NCBI RefSeq assembly: GCF_024448935.1
Contig: NZ_JAMOIE010000010.1
Location: 19,810-83,809 of the forward strand
Direction of reading: 5' to 3'
Origin: Stutzerimonas stutzeri
Lineage (GTDB): Bacteria > Pseudomonadota > Gammaproteobacteria > Pseudomonadales > Pseudomonadaceae
Length of the DNA: 64,000 nucleotides
Under the pieces are notes generated by a model, which was not told the DNA's origin, did no database searches, and saw nothing but the letters and a program-made list of their open reading frames with translations. Positions 47,387-57,164 of this stretch are shown here, in pieces. Position 1 is the stretch's first letter. The number at the start of each line of letters is the position of its first letter. Made by a program: the position numbers and the translations under genes.

Positions 47387-48106
47387 GTGCGCCTGGCATG
47401 GCGCGTTGCGCGCAAGCGCAACTGACTTGGCTGTGGTGGTCAAGCTGGTGACTTGGAGGTGAAAGTCCTCTACACACACGGCAAGGGGCAGTGTTAGCCA
47501 GGGGCAAGGGTTTCGCGGGTGACTGCGAGTCTGAAGGAATCCCGAGGCAAATCGCTGGCTCGACGGGGCGCCTAGCCGAACAAGAAGCGCCACCGTTGCC
47601 ACATTGACATGCTTCCGGGCTGCCAGGCCTTCGAGCCAATGACTAAGCCCGTCGTCTTTGCCACCAACATGCATGACATAGCACGGCTCACGGCTCGTGC
47701 TCCGTGAACGAGCAGCTTGCGCAGGTACGTAACTCTCGCCGCGCTTGCTGATTCCCGGCAAGCCTTCCGGTTGACCGCTGATATGCGAACGCTGGACGAA
47801 CCCGATGGGTGGCTGCGTCGAAAACTACGTGGCCTGCTCTGGCGACAGTGAAAAACCCTGAAGACCCGCGAACGAATCATCTCGCTTGGCAGGCCTGATC
47901 GGGCGTAGCAGTCAAGCGCGAGGGCCTTGGTGGAACTCGGCATCCAAGCACATCAACCAGGCAGTGCCAGCGTTGTACTTTGCAAAATTGGGGCTGGTCT
48001 CTCTGCGCAGCACCGTGCAGGGACTCCAGCGTATCAGTTGAACCGCGGTATGCGGAACCGCATGTACGGTGGTGTGAGAGGACTGAGGGAGTAATTCCTC
48101 ACCGAT
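47387..48106 (+). mobile_element. group IIC intron, degenerate
   Basis: The segment starts with GTGCG, the group II 5' consensus, immediately after a terminator hairpin, the target type of class C introns. Domain I-like sequence follows (GGAGGTGAAAGTCCTC at about 47455). Domain V is the hairpin near 48041-48074 (GGTATGCGGAACCGCATGTAC), and a domain VI-like stem (GAGGGAG-TAA-TTCCTC) precedes the end ACCGAT. About 720 bp is too short for a complete reverse-transcriptase gene. Only a C-terminal relic remains inside. The 3' boundary is uncertain by a few bases. The intron lies in the gap between the convergent rsmZ and fdxA. Confidence 0.85.
47765..48041 (+). pseudogene. remnant of the intron-encoded maturase/reverse transcriptase
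   Basis: In one frame the text reads FRLTADMRTLDEPDGW LRRKLRGLLWRQ and then a TGA where relatives have Trp. After one or more frame changes it continues as ARGPWWNSASKHINQ and AVPALYFAKLGLVSL up to the stop at 48041. These are the X/maturase domain and C-terminus of class C intron proteins. The reverse-transcriptase palm is deleted entirely. The intron cannot move or splice on its own protein. Confidence 0.85.
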
Positions 48107-48116
48107 GTTTTGGCGC

Positions 48117-48440
48117 TTAGCGCTCCAGATACTGCAGCTTGTCCTTTACGCCGTCCCACTCTTCGGCATCGGGCAGCGGGTCCTTTTTCTCTGTGATGTT
48201 CGGCCAGACTTCCGCCAGGTCGGCGTTCAGCTGGATGTACTCCTGCTGCTCGTCTGGTACTTCATCTTCGGAGAAGATCGCCTGGGCGGGGCACTCCGGC
48301 TCGCAGAGCGCGCAGTCGATGCACTCGTCCGGATGAATGACCAGAAAGTTCGGGCCTTCGTAGAAGCAGTCGACCGGGCAGACTTCCACACAGTCGGTGT
48401 ATTTGCACTTGATGCAGTTGTCGGTGACGACGAAGGTCAT
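48117..48440 (-). CDS. fdxA: 7Fe ferredoxin FdxA
   Basis: 107 residues, the Azotobacter FdI type. The start [51 protein letters not shown] holds nine Cys in the pattern of one [3Fe-4S] and one [4Fe-4S] cluster. The C-terminal 50 residues are acidic, as usual. The protein is a low-potential electron carrier. It converges on rsmZ, and the intron lies between them, beginning 11 bp beyond the fdxA stop. The transcript would thus run into the antisense of the intron. mutS lies upstream in the same direction, 132 bp away. Confidence 0.95.
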   Translation of the reverse strand: MTFVVTDNCIKCKYTDCVEVCPVDCFYEGPNFLVIHPDECIDCALCEPECPAQAIFSEDEVPDEQQEYIQLNADLAEVWPNITEKKDPLPDAEEWDGVKDKLQYLER

Positions 48441-48572
48441 TTCCAGCTATCTCCTTGGGCGTGTCAGGTGGCGTTGCAATGACGCCCCCGTTCGGCAGGA
48501 CTAGGGCGGCACCAGGCAAATGCCGCCTATATCCAAAAAATGCGCGCGATTCTAGCAGCTTTTTCATAGCCA

Positions 48573-51143
48573 TCAGACACGCGCTTTCAAGTTGTATAGC
48601 AGGTCCAGCGCCTGGCGCGGGCTCATATCATCGGGATTGATCCGACCCAGCTCTTCGACTACCGGGTGTGGCAGGCTTGCAAACAGATCGTTCTGCTGAG
48701 GTGGCGCAGGCTGGCCCGGCGTTGTCTTGGGCGTTTCGTGGGGCAGGCTGGTGGTTTCCAGCCGCGACAGATGGTCGCGTGCGCGCTGGATCACTTCGCC
48801 GGGCACTCCGGCCAACTGTGCCACGGCCAAGCCATAACTCTGGCTCGCCGGTCCCGGCAGGACATGGTGAAGGAAGACGATGCGTTCGTTGTGCTCGGTG
48901 GCCGACAGGTGCACGTTGGCCACCACCGGCTGGCTTTCCGGCAGTACGGTGAGTTCGAAGTAGTGCGTCGCGAAAAGGGTATAGGCGCGCAGCTTGGCCA
49001 GGTGTTCGGCCGCTGCCCAGGCCAGTGACAAGCCATCGAAGGTACTGGTGCCGCGACCGACTTCGTCCATCAGCACCAGGCTGCGGTCGCTGGCGTTGTG
49101 CAGGATGTTGGCCGTCTCGCTCATTTCGACCATGAAGGTCGAGCGGCCACCGGCCAGATCGTCCGACGAGCCGATGCGGGTGAATATGCGGTCGACCAGC
49201 GACAGCTCGCAGGCTTTGGCCGGCACGAAACTGCCGATTTGCGCCAGCAGTACGATCAACGCCGTTTGGCGCATGTAAGTCGACTTGCCGCCCATGTTCG
49301 GCCCGGTTATCACCAGCATGCGGGTTTCGTCATCAAGGTTGAGGTCGTTGGCGACGAAGGGCGTCTGCAGCACCTGTTCAACCACAGGATGGCGGCCTTG
49401 TTCGATGTGCAGGCAGGGATGCTCGACGAAACGCGGGCGGTTGAGATCGAGCGTCAGGGCGCGTTCGGCCAGGTTGCTGAGTACGTCGAGTTCGGCCAGC
49501 GCCGCGGCGCTATCCTGCAGCGGTGCAAGATGACCGATGAGCAACTCCAGCAGTTCTTCATAGAGCTGCTTTTCACGCGCCAGTGCTCGGCTCTTGGCAG
49601 ATAGCGCCTTGTCTTCGAACTCTTTGAGCTCCGGCGTGATGAAACGCTCGGCGCCCTTTAGCGTTTGCCTGCGGATGTAGTCGGCCGGCGCAGATTCCGC
49701 CTGTTTGCTGGGCAGCTCGATGAAGTAGCCGTGTACCCGGTTGTAGCCGACCTTGAGGTTGGCCAGTCCGGTGCGTGCTTTCTCGCGGGTTTCCAGATCC
49801 ATCAGGTACTGGCCGGCGTTCTCGGAGAGGGACTGCAGCTCGTCCAGTTCGGCGTCGTAGCCGGTTTTCAGCACGCCGCCTTCGCGGATCACCGCCGGCG
49901 GATTGTCGATGATGGCTTTAGCCAGTAGCGCCGCCAGTTCGGGGTAGGTCCGGATGGTGACTGCCAGCTCGGTCAGGTGCGGCGCGACCAGTTCCTGCAT
50001 GGCGTCCTGCAGCTGGGGCAGAGCGGCGAGTGCGTCGCGCAGGCGCGCCAGGTCGCGGGGGCGGGCGTTGCGCAGGCCGATTCTCGCCAGGATGCGCTCG
50101 AGGTCACCGATCTCCTTCAGCTGTGGCTGGATCTGCTCGAAGCGGTAATGCTCGAGCAGGCAGGTGATCGAGTCCTGGCGGGCTTCCAGCACGCTTCGAT
50201 CACGCAATGGGCGATTCAGCCAGCGGCTGAGCAGGCGGCTGCCCATGGCGGTCTGGCAACGATCGACCACCGATTGCAGGGTATTCTCGCGCCCACCGCC
50301 GAGATTAATGTCCAGCTCCAGATTGCGCCGGGTCGCGCCGTCGAGGATGACCGTCTCGGCGAGACGCTCGTGGCGAAGGCTGCGCAGATGATGCAATGCA
50401 GTACGCTGGGTTTCCTTGGCGTAGGTCAGGAGGCAGCCGGCGGCGCCGATAGCGAGGGCCAACCGCTCGCACCCAAAACCTTTCAGATCCTGAGTCCCGA
50501 ACTGTTGGCAGAGGCCTTTGAAGCCACTGTCGCGGTCGAAATCCCAAGGTGCTCGCCGGCGTACGCCGCGGCGCTTCTCGATTGGCAAATTGGCTGGCCA
50601 GTCGTCCGGGATCATCAGCTCAGCCGGGTTCAGGCGTTCTAGCTCAGCCAGCAGCGTTTCCCAGCCGGCAAACTCCTGCACGCTGAATCGGCCGCTGGTG
50701 ATGTCCAGTACCGACAGGCCGAACAACTTCTCGTCGCCCACTACCGCCGCCAGGAGATTATCCCGGTGCTCGTCGAGCAGGGCTTCATCGCTCACCGTGC
50801 CGGGGGTGATGATTCGCACCACCTGACGCTCCACCGGGCCCTTGCTGATTGCCGGGTCGCCGATCTGTTCGCAGATCACTACGGACTCGCCAAGCTTCAC
50901 CAGCCGGCTGAGATAGCCCTCGGCGGAGTGAAACGGGATGCCCGCCATGGGTATCGCGTTGCCACCGGACTGACCGCGCGCGGTCAGGGTGATGTCCAGC
51001 AGCTTGGCCGCTTTCTTGGCATCGTCGTAGAACAGCTCGTAAAAGTCGCCCATGCGGTAGAACATCAATTGGTCAGGATGCTCGCGTTTGAGCTTCCAGT
51101 ACTGCTGCATCATGGGCGTGTGATGGGACAGGTCTTGTGACAT
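48573..51143 (-). CDS. mutS: DNA mismatch repair protein MutS
   Basis: 856 residues, full length. The mismatch-reading Phe-x-Glu motif is in [16 protein letters not shown] near residue 36. The Walker A motif is [13 protein letters not shown] near residue 620, followed by [18 protein letters not shown] and ATHYFELT. The C-terminus ends in the dimer/tetramer helix. It binds mismatches and starts methyl-independent or MutL-dependent repair. The order rpoS-rsmZ-fdxA-mutS-recA is conserved in Pseudomonas. Nothing suggests a mutator defect. Confidence 0.97.
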   Translation of the reverse strand: MSQDLSHHTPMMQQYWKLKREHPDQLMFYRMGDFYELFYDDAKKAAKLLDITLTARGQSGGNAIPMAGIPFHSAEGYLSRLVKLGESVVICEQIGDPAISKGPVERQVVRIITPGTVSDEALLDEHRDNLLAAVVGDEKLFGLSVLDITSGRFSVQEFAGWETLLAELERLNPAELMIPDDWPANLPIEKRRGVRRRAPWDFDRDSGFKGLCQQFGTQDLKGFGCERLALAIGAAGCLLTYAKETQRTALHHLRSLRHERLAETVILDGATRRNLELDINLGGGRENTLQSVVDRCQTAMGSRLLSRWLNRPLRDRSVLEARQDSITCLLEHYRFEQIQPQLKEIGDLERILARIGLRNARPRDLARLRDALAALPQLQDAMQELVAPHLTELAVTIRTYPELAALLAKAIIDNPPAVIREGGVLKTGYDAELDELQSLSENAGQYLMDLETREKARTGLANLKVGYNRVHGYFIELPSKQAESAPADYIRRQTLKGAERFITPELKEFEDKALSAKSRALAREKQLYEELLELLIGHLAPLQDSAAALAELDVLSNLAERALTLDLNRPRFVEHPCLHIEQGRHPVVEQVLQTPFVANDLNLDDETRMLVITGPNMGGKSTYMRQTALIVLLAQIGSFVPAKACELSLVDRIFTRIGSSDDLAGGRSTFMVEMSETANILHNASDRSLVLMDEVGRGTSTFDGLSLAWAAAEHLAKLRAYTLFATHYFELTVLPESQPVVANVHLSATEHNERIVFLHHVLPGPASQSYGLAVAQLAGVPGEVIQRARDHLSRLETTSLPHETPKTTPGQPAPPQQNDLFASLPHPVVEELGRINPDDMSPRQALDLLYNLKARV

Positions 51144-51339
51144 ATAGCTCGACTTGGTGCGATGTGCAGGTAACAGTGCAGGCGCGGCTGGGTCCCGTTT
51201 AGGTAACGGCCGTTGCTGACACTGTGCGCAGGATGAAATAAGCCGGGAAGGTTATCATGGCCCGTACCAGGTGCGATGGGGCAACCTGCCGAGCCGATAC
51301 CTGGGATGCCACGCTTCGGTTTGAATGTTTGGGATTGCT

Positions 51340-51801
51340 ATGTCTGCATTAGAACAGGCGTCGAACGCATCGAATCTGCTGCTCGTTACGCCGGTCAACG
51401 TAATCGTCGTCGCGGTGGTCGTGGCGGTTCACTACGAGTTTCTGTCGCGTCTGTCTGTAAGCAGGCCGAGCCCACATTTCCATCATCGCGTAGGCATCTT
51501 GTTTGGCGTGTTCGGTGCGTTGACGGCACATGCGGTAGAGGTCTGGGTGTTTGCCTGTGCCTACTATCTCATGCATCACTCGCCCGGCTGGGGGACGCTG
51601 GCTGGCGAGTTCAGCGGCAGCCTGCTGGACTGTGCCTATTTCTCTTTCACGACCTTTACCACCGTTGGCTTTGGCGACATCCATCCCGTCGGCGCCATTC
51701 GATTCCTGACGGGCATCGAGGCACTGACGGGATTGGTATTGATCACCTGGACCGCCTCGTTTCTGTTTCTCGAAATGCAGCGCCACTGGACTGTCCGGTG
51801 A
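51340..51801 (+). CDS. two-helix potassium channel-like protein
   Basis: 153 residues from the ATG at 51340, with GGGA six bases upstream. Hydrophobic segments near residues 18-38, 58-80 and 120-145 flank a pore loop with the selectivity filter TTVGFGD (about residues 105-111). There is no RCK/TrkA nucleotide-binding domain. It should form a tetrameric inner-membrane cation channel of the Ion_trans_2 type. It lies between mutS (divergent) and pncC. The gating signal is unknown. The filter sequence makes K+ selectivity likely. Confidence 0.85.
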   Translation: MSALEQASNASNLLLVTPVNVIVVAVVVAVHYEFLSRLSVSRPSPHFHHRVGILFGVFGALTAHAVEVWVFACAYYLMHHSPGWGTLAGEFSGSLLDCAYFSFTTFTTVGFGDIHPVGAIRFLTGIEALTGLVLITWTASFLFLEMQRHWTVR

Positions 51802-51892
51802 GGGCCGCAGCGGAGGGCGTTTGGCATCGCGTGGCTGACCGTCAGAGCGTGCGCTGCTAAGGTAGCCTTTGATATCGGCATCAGGAGCCTTC

Positions 51893-52393
51893 ATGTCCAC
51901 CTTGACCGAACTCGCGGCCCAGCTGGGTCATGCGCTCCAGCAAAAGTCGGCGCAAGTGACCACAGCCGAGTCCTGCACTGGGGGAGGCATTGCCGAGGCC
52001 ATTACCCGCGTTGCCGGCAGCTCGGCCTGGTTCGAGGCGGGCTTCGTCACCTATTCCAATCGTCAGAAATCCTGTCAGCTGCGCGTGCCGGAACATCTGT
52101 TTTCCGAAGTGGGGGCAGTGAGCCGTGAGGTCGTCGAAGCGATGACCCGCGGGGCCCAGGCTGCCAGCGGGGCGCGTTACGCTGTGGCCGTCAGCGGCGT
52201 AGCGGGGCCGGGCGGCGGTTCGCCAGAAAAGCCGGTCGGGACGGTGTGGCTGGCCTGGGCCTGTGACGGTGAACGGTACTCAAGACGTTTTCAGTTCGAC
52301 GGCGACCGGCAGGCCGTTCGTGAACAGAGTGTGAAGGCGGCGCTCGTCGGATTGATCCGTCTTGTGGCTGGAGAAAATCCGATTGGGGGCTAG
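51893..52393 (+). CDS. pncC: nicotinamide-nucleotide amidohydrolase (CinA C-terminal type)
   Basis: 166 residues from the ATG at 51893, with AGGAG upstream. The protein is a single CinA C-terminal domain: TTAESCTGGGIAEAITRVAGSSAWFEAGFVTYSN, then AVSGVAGPGGGSPEKPVGTVWLAW. The family deamidates NMN to nicotinate mononucleotide and recycles the NMN released by DNA ligase. It lies directly upstream of recA, as in many gamma-proteobacteria, and could share transcripts with it in stress. pncB, another NAD salvage gene, is elsewhere in this window. Confidence 0.93.
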   Translation: MSTLTELAAQLGHALQQKSAQVTTAESCTGGGIAEAITRVAGSSAWFEAGFVTYSNRQKSCQLRVPEHLFSEVGAVSREVVEAMTRGAQAASGARYAVAVSGVAGPGGGSPEKPVGTVWLAWACDGERYSRRFQFDGDRQAVREQSVKAALVGLIRLVAGENPIGG

Positions 52394-52420
52394 GCGCTCG
52401 TTTTTGCCTATGCTCTAATA

Positions 52421-52436
52421 CTGTTCGCTTATACAG
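52421..52436. promoter_or_regulatory. LexA box (SOS operator) of recA
   Basis: CTGTTCGCTTATACAG fits CTGT-N8-ACAG. It is 42-57 bp before the recA start codon, in the promoter region, as expected for SOS control. Confidence 0.9.
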
Positions 52437-52477
52437 TTGTTGTGGCCGCTGGCCCTCTTGATCAAGTGAGGATTGTA

Positions 52478-53521
52478 ATGGACGAGAACAAGAAGCGCGC
52501 CTTGGCTGCTGCCTTGGGCCAGATCGAAAAGCAGTTCGGTAAAGGCGCGGTCATGCGCATGGGCGATCATGATCGTCAGGCGATACCTTCCATTTCCACC
52601 GGCTCGTTGGGCCTGGATATCGCGCTAGGCATAGGTGGCCTGCCAAAAGGGCGGATCGTTGAGATCTATGGCCCGGAATCTTCGGGTAAGACCACGCTTA
52701 CCCTGTCGGTTATCGCAGAAGCACAAAAGATGGGCGCCACCTGCGCCTTCGTAGACGCTGAGCACGCGCTGGATCCCGATTACGCTGGCAAGCTTGGCGT
52801 CAATGTCGACGACCTGCTGGTTTCCCAGCCGGATACCGGTGAGCAGGCGCTGGAAATCACCGACATGCTGGTGCGCTCCAACGCAGTCGACGTAATCATC
52901 GTCGACTCCGTGGCCGCGCTGGTGCCCAAGGCCGAAATCGAAGGCGAAATGGGCGATACCCACGTCGGCCTGCAAGCACGTCTGATGTCTCAGGCGCTGC
53001 GCAAGATCACCGGTAACATCAAGAACGCCAACTGCCTGGTTATCTTCATCAACCAGATCCGCATGAAGATCGGCGTGATGTTCGGCAGCCCGGAAACCAC
53101 CACCGGCGGTAACGCACTGAAGTTCTATGCATCGGTTCGTCTCGACATCCGCCGTACGGGCGCGGTGAAGGAAGGCGACGAAGTGGTCGGCAGCGAAACG
53201 CGGGTCAAGGTCGTCAAAAACAAGGTGGCACCGCCGTTCCGCCAGGCCGAGTTCCAGATCCTTTATGGCAAGGGTATCTACCGCAACGGCGAGGTCATCG
53301 ATCTCGGCGTTCAGCAGGGGCTGGTCGAGAAGTCCGGTGCTTGGTACGCCTACAAGGGCAACAAGATCGGTCAGGGCAAGGCCAACGCTGCCAAGTACCT
53401 GGAAGAGAACCAAGAGATCGGTCGCGAAATCGAACAGCAGATTCGCGACAAGTTGCTAGTGGTTTCGCCGAACACCAAGGCCAATCCGGTCGTTGAAGAC
53501 CTGGCCGAAGCTGACCTCTAA
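52478..53521 (+). CDS. recA: recombinase RecA
   Basis: 347 residues from the ATG at 52478. Walker A is [10 protein letters not shown] near residue 67; other blocks are [39 protein letters not shown] and the L2 loop [36 protein letters not shown]. It forms the presynaptic filament and stimulates LexA self-cleavage. recX follows after 5 bp. The LexA box upstream predicts induction by DNA damage. An upstream in-frame start at 52442 is rejected, because the family starts with [21 protein letters not shown]. Confidence 0.98.
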   Translation: MDENKKRALAAALGQIEKQFGKGAVMRMGDHDRQAIPSISTGSLGLDIALGIGGLPKGRIVEIYGPESSGKTTLTLSVIAEAQKMGATCAFVDAEHALDPDYAGKLGVNVDDLLVSQPDTGEQALEITDMLVRSNAVDVIIVDSVAALVPKAEIEGEMGDTHVGLQARLMSQALRKITGNIKNANCLVIFINQIRMKIGVMFGSPETTTGGNALKFYASVRLDIRRTGAVKEGDEVVGSETRVKVVKNKVAPPFRQAEFQILYGKGIYRNGEVIDLGVQQGLVEKSGAWYAYKGNKIGQGKANAAKYLEENQEIGREIEQQIRDKLLVVSPNTKANPVVEDLAEADL

Positions 53522-53526
53522 GCGGC

Positions 53527-53988
53527 ATGCCGGTCGTGCTCGACAGCCCTGCCGCAGTGCGGCGGGCTGCCATGGATCTCCTGGCCCGGCGCGAGCATGG
53601 GCGTATCGAGCTGAGTCGCAAATTGCGTTCACGCGGCGCGCCAGTTGAGCTCATCGAACCTGCGCTGGACAGGTTGGCCGATGAGGGATTGCTTAGCGAG
53701 GCTCGATACCTGGAGAGTTTCGTGCGCATGCGAGCCGGCGCCGGGTACGGTCCGTTGCGCATACGAGAAGAGCTGACCCAGCGAGGGCTGGCTCGAGAGG
53801 ATATCGAGCAGGCATTACGCGACAGTGGCTTCGATTGGAATGCGCAACTGCACGAAGTCTGGTTGCGCAAGTTCGGTGAGTTGCCGGGCGATCAGCGGGA
53901 ACGGGCTCGTCAGGGCCGGTTTCTCAGCTACCGTGGCTATCCGCCGGACTTGATCGGGCGCCTGCTGCGCGGCGCTTCGCTCGACTGA
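53527..53988 (+). CDS. recX: RecA regulator RecX
   Basis: 153 residues, all helical, made of three-helix repeats: [24 protein letters not shown], then [47 protein letters not shown] and the C-terminal [20 protein letters not shown] motif (here [22 protein letters not shown]). RecX caps or trims RecA filaments. It starts 5 bp after recA and must share its transcript. The sequence is complete. Confidence 0.95.
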   Translation: MPVVLDSPAAVRRAAMDLLARREHGRIELSRKLRSRGAPVELIEPALDRLADEGLLSEARYLESFVRMRAGAGYGPLRIREELTQRGLAREDIEQALRDSGFDWNAQLHEVWLRKFGELPGDQRERARQGRFLSYRGYPPDLIGRLLRGASLD

Positions 53989-54054
53989 CCCGGGTTCAAT
54001 ACTGTTTCCCCCTTTTCGGCCTCGTCCGTTTGCAAACCTTGTTTTCGCCCCGTT

Positions 54055-55146
54055 TCAATCTTCGGCACCCAATGGCGAAGCCCAGTGTTCCCTCGCATTG
54101 ATGAAGTCGGTCAGTTCCCGTAGCCGGCCGTGGTCCCGGCCGTTAAAGACAAAGCTGAGCCTGGGTAACGGCTGCAGTTCCGGCTCGTCCAGCTCCATTT
54201 CACAGCACGCTTGCTGCTCGAAGCGGCCTTTGAGACAGAGGTCGGCGAAATGTTCGTTCATGTAGGCCATCGCGGCATCGTTCAGCACATGATTCATGCG
54301 CATGACGAAGCGATCCTGCAACCATCGGCTCGAGTGGAAGTTGCTGTAGAAGTGGTCGATCTCTTCGGCAGCGTCTTCGGCATTGTCCACGAGGCGCATT
54401 AATCGCATGTCGGTCGGCAGAATGTAACGATTGCCCTCAAGCTGCCGGTGCATAAAATCCAGCGCATCTTTCCAGAACGTGCCGCCGGGTTCATCCAGCA
54501 GGACGATTGGTACCAGCGGGCTCTTGCCCGTCTGGACCAGGGTAAGCACTTCGAGGGTCTCGTCCAGCGTGCCGAAACCACCGGGACACAGTACCAACGC
54601 ATCCGCCTCCTTGATAAAGAAGAGCTTGCGCACGAAGAAGAAGTGAAAGGACAGCAGACGGTCGGTGCCATCTACCGTCGGGTTGGGATGCTGCTCAAAG
54701 GGCAGGGTGATGTTAAGGCCGAGGCTGTTATCCATGCCTGCGCCTTCATGGGCAGCCGCCATGATGCCGCCGCCGGCGCCGGTAATAACCATCAACTCGT
54801 AGCGTGCAAGCGTCTCGCCGAGCCCCCGGGCAAGTGCGTACAGCGGATGCTCGACGGGGGTGCGCGCAGAGCCGAAAACGGTCACCTTGCGGCGACGCTT
54901 GAACGGGTCCAGGCGGCCGAAGGCATGCTCCATTTCGCGCATGGTCTGAAGCAGAATCTTGGCATCCCAACGGCTTCGATCGGCTTGTGCCATGCGCATG
55001 ACGGTGACCAGCATTTCCCGATACAGCGGCAGGTTCTGGCTGCTGGATGGGACTACCAAGGCAACCAGTTCATCGATTTTCCTCGACAGTTCGGCGCCAC
55101 TGGTTTTGAAATGCCGCGACAGGTAATCATCCGATTCGAAAGGCAT
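54055..55146 (-). CDS. LOG family protein (long form)
   Basis: 363 residues from the ATG at 55146, which has GGGAG upstream; the frame runs further without similarity. The core Rossmann-like domain carries the LOG signatures ITGAGGGIMAAAHEGAG (residues about 145-160) and PGGFGTLDETLEVLTLVQTGK (about 225-245), with the PGGxGTxxE motif complete. Short LOG proteins release free cytokinin from AMP conjugates. This longer type, with about 100 extra residues at both ends, is close to the PpnN-like nucleotide 5'-monophosphate nucleosidases, so that role is an alternative. It is a single gene convergent with recX. Confidence 0.8.
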   Translation of the reverse strand: MPFESDDYLSRHFKTSGAELSRKIDELVALVVPSSSQNLPLYREMLVTVMRMAQADRSRWDAKILLQTMREMEHAFGRLDPFKRRRKVTVFGSARTPVEHPLYALARGLGETLARYELMVITGAGGGIMAAAHEGAGMDNSLGLNITLPFEQHPNPTVDGTDRLLSFHFFFVRKLFFIKEADALVLCPGGFGTLDETLEVLTLVQTGKSPLVPIVLLDEPGGTFWKDALDFMHRQLEGNRYILPTDMRLMRLVDNAEDAAEEIDHFYSNFHSSRWLQDRFVMRMNHVLNDAAMAYMNEHFADLCLKGRFEQQACCEMELDEPELQPLPRLSFVFNGRDHGRLRELTDFINAREHWASPLGAED

Positions 55147-55415
55147 ACGAGGTCTCCCTTGGAAAGCTTCGGTGCTGCTCAGCCGCCATGCGCGAGGGCG
55201 GCCCCTCCCCTGTGCGCATGTGTGCAAACGAGCGCCAGGATTTGGCCCGGGTGACGCCTGGCGTGCGGCGTGCGGGGGCCAATGGTTCTATGCCTAACAA
55301 TAGCCCAGCGTGAAGGCGCCAATGCTGGGCCCCTAAGCTCAGTGAGCAAAGACCATCATCATACGTGCAGTTTTTTGCGTGAGCCGCAGGGTTGAGCTGC
55401 GGCTGTGCCCGGTCA

Positions 55416-56816
55416 TCAGAGGGCGATGCGGTCGCCTGGTTCCGGAATGTTGGCGTGCCAGTCGAGACGATCACCCAGTGCCTCCTGCAAGGCACGCATC
55501 TTGTCCAGCTCCCCATGCACCAGATAGAGCTCCGGACGCGTCTTGAAGTGGCTCGCCCATTCAATCAGCTGTGATTGCCCGGCATGCGCTGAGAAACCGC
55601 CCAAAGTATGAACCTGAGCTTTAACCGCTATGCGCTGGTGCATCAGCTTGACGGTCTTGGCTCCATCGACGATGGCGCGACCGAGTGTGCCGCTCGCCTG
55701 GAAGCCTGAGATGATCAAGTGGCATTCTTCACGCCAGAGGTTGTGCTTGAAGTGATGAAGAATGCGCCCGCCATTGCACATGCCGCTGCCCGCGATGATG
55801 ATCGCGCCGCTTTTGAAACGGTTGATGGCCATCGACTCTTCGGTTGTCGGCGTCGCCCTGAATATCGGCAGCCATGTTTCGATACGCTGCCGGTTGTCGT
55901 CGCCAGGTATGCCGGGCTGTATATCCAGTTGCTCTTGGAACAGTGAGTAAATCGCGTTCGCGCCAAGGGCCATCGGGCTGTCCAGAAAGACCACTTGCTG
56001 AGGTACACGGCCTTGGTGGTAGAGGAGGCCCAGGTAATAGATCAGGTCTTGCGTGCGGCCGACCGCGAAAGACGGCATGAGTACGTTTCCACCGTCGCGC
56101 TGGGCCTGCTGAAGGATCTCGGCCAGCTCCTCGATGGTCGCCTGATGATCCCGGTGGTCGCGATCGCCATAGGTAGATTCCATCAGCACCACGTCGGCGT
56201 CGCTCAATGGCGTCGGTGCATGCATCAGTGGTGAACAGGCATTGCCCAGGTCGCCGGAAAAGACCAGGCGGCGGGTGGAGCCGAAATCTGTAACGTCGAC
56301 CTGAACGATGGCTGACCCCAGGATGTGCCCCGCATCGAAGAAGTTCACAAAAACCCCGGGTGCTGCTTCGAAGGCTTCGCCATAGGCATGAGGCTGACGT
56401 TGCGCCAGCATGCGTTCGGTGTCGACCCGGGTGTAGAGGGGCTTGATGGCTGGCTTGCCCAAACGCGCCCGCCACCGGTTTTCCCACTCGGCGTCCTTTT
56501 CCTGAATGTTCGCAGAGTCGAGCAGCATCAGCTCGACCAGCTTGCCGGTCGCTTCGGTGACATGGATTGGCCCTTTGAATCCTGCTGCCACTAGCTTCGG
56601 TAGCAAGCCGCTATGATCGATGTGCGCGTGCGACAGCACCACGGCGTCCAGGGTTTGAGGGTCGAAGCTGAAACCCGCTCGGTTGCCTGCTTCTTCTTCG
56701 CGGCGCCCTTGGCGCATGCCGCAGTCGAGAAGCACGCGAATGCCTTCATGGGTTTCGATCAGGTAGCAGGATCCGGTGACCTGTTGGATGGCGCCAAGAA
56801 AGCTGAGCAAAGCCAT
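55416..56816 (-). CDS. metallo-beta-lactamase/beta-CASP ribonuclease
   Basis: 466 residues from the ATG at 56816, which has AGGAG upstream. The zinc motif is LSHAHIDHSGLLPKL near residue 60. The beta-CASP insert and the C-terminal RMMBL segment (LGGFSAHAGQSQLIEWASHFKTRPELYLVHGE) are present, and GSGMCNGGRILHHFKHNL is typical of the CPSF73/YsaB-like exonuclease group. By family it is an RNA-processing nuclease; bacterial targets of this subgroup are not known. It is single and diverges from the small gene with the octamer repeat. Confidence 0.9.
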   Translation of the reverse strand: MALLSFLGAIQQVTGSCYLIETHEGIRVLLDCGMRQGRREEEAGNRAGFSFDPQTLDAVVLSHAHIDHSGLLPKLVAAGFKGPIHVTEATGKLVELMLLDSANIQEKDAEWENRWRARLGKPAIKPLYTRVDTERMLAQRQPHAYGEAFEAAPGVFVNFFDAGHILGSAIVQVDVTDFGSTRRLVFSGDLGNACSPLMHAPTPLSDADVVLMESTYGDRDHRDHQATIEELAEILQQAQRDGGNVLMPSFAVGRTQDLIYYLGLLYHQGRVPQQVVFLDSPMALGANAIYSLFQEQLDIQPGIPGDDNRQRIETWLPIFRATPTTEESMAINRFKSGAIIIAGSGMCNGGRILHHFKHNLWREECHLIISGFQASGTLGRAIVDGAKTVKLMHQRIAVKAQVHTLGGFSAHAGQSQLIEWASHFKTRPELYLVHGELDKMRALQEALGDRLDWHANIPEPGDRIAL

Positions 56817-56942
56817 GAGAAGCTCCTGTCTGTACGGTTGCGCCAAGCATGCCCGCCATACCGGCGGCTCATCTTGATGCATATCAGAGAGAGCGCCCGG
56901 ACGCTGACTAGGCTATCGCCAACGCCACCAACGGAGTGCTTC

Positions 56943-57113
56943 ATGAATCAGCTACTGCCCAGTCGTGTCGAGCTGGATCATCATGCGGAGATCCAGCCGG
57001 AGTTCGCTACCTGGCAAACCGGGTATAGACCTTTCGAGTTCGCCGAGCTGCAATATGCCCATATGCCCATATGCCCATATGCCGCTGCCTGGCATCCACG
57101 CGTGCTGTGTTAG
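56943..57113 (+). CDS. small reading frame with octamer repeat, possibly truncated gene
   Basis: 56 residues. The ATG at 56943 has GGAG six bases upstream, which makes translation likely. The beginning (MNQLLPSRVELDHHAEIQ) looks like an ordinary protein start, but I recognise no family. From residue 37 the frame enters an 8-bp tandem repeat that encodes QYAHMPICPYA and stops 27 bp later. Because the unit is eight bases, each gain or loss of a unit would change the frame. In one alternative frame the text stays open for about 35-40 further codons. It may be a decayed gene or a slippage-controlled one. Confidence 0.4.
   Translation: MNQLLPSRVELDHHAEIQPEFATWQTGYRPFEFAELQYAHMPICPYAAAWHPRVLC
57053..57083. 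repeat. octamer tandem repeat
   Basis: ATATGCCC is repeated three times perfectly, followed by seven bases of a fourth unit. It is the only short tandem repeat in the window that lies within a possible coding frame with a ribosome site. Confidence 0.9.
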
Positions 57114-57164
57114 CGGGGCCTCTGTCACGGGCGGCGCCGGTGCTGCCCCCGGGCGCGGATCGCC

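Noticed and set aside
47572..47943. A 123-codon minus-strand frame within the intron.
   Set aside because: It is antisense to the maturase remnant on the plus strand and shows no family pattern.
54055..55146. Lysine decarboxylase, the old database label for LOG proteins.
   Set aside because: The PGGFGTLDE motif identifies the LOG/nucleosidase family; no decarboxylase features are present.
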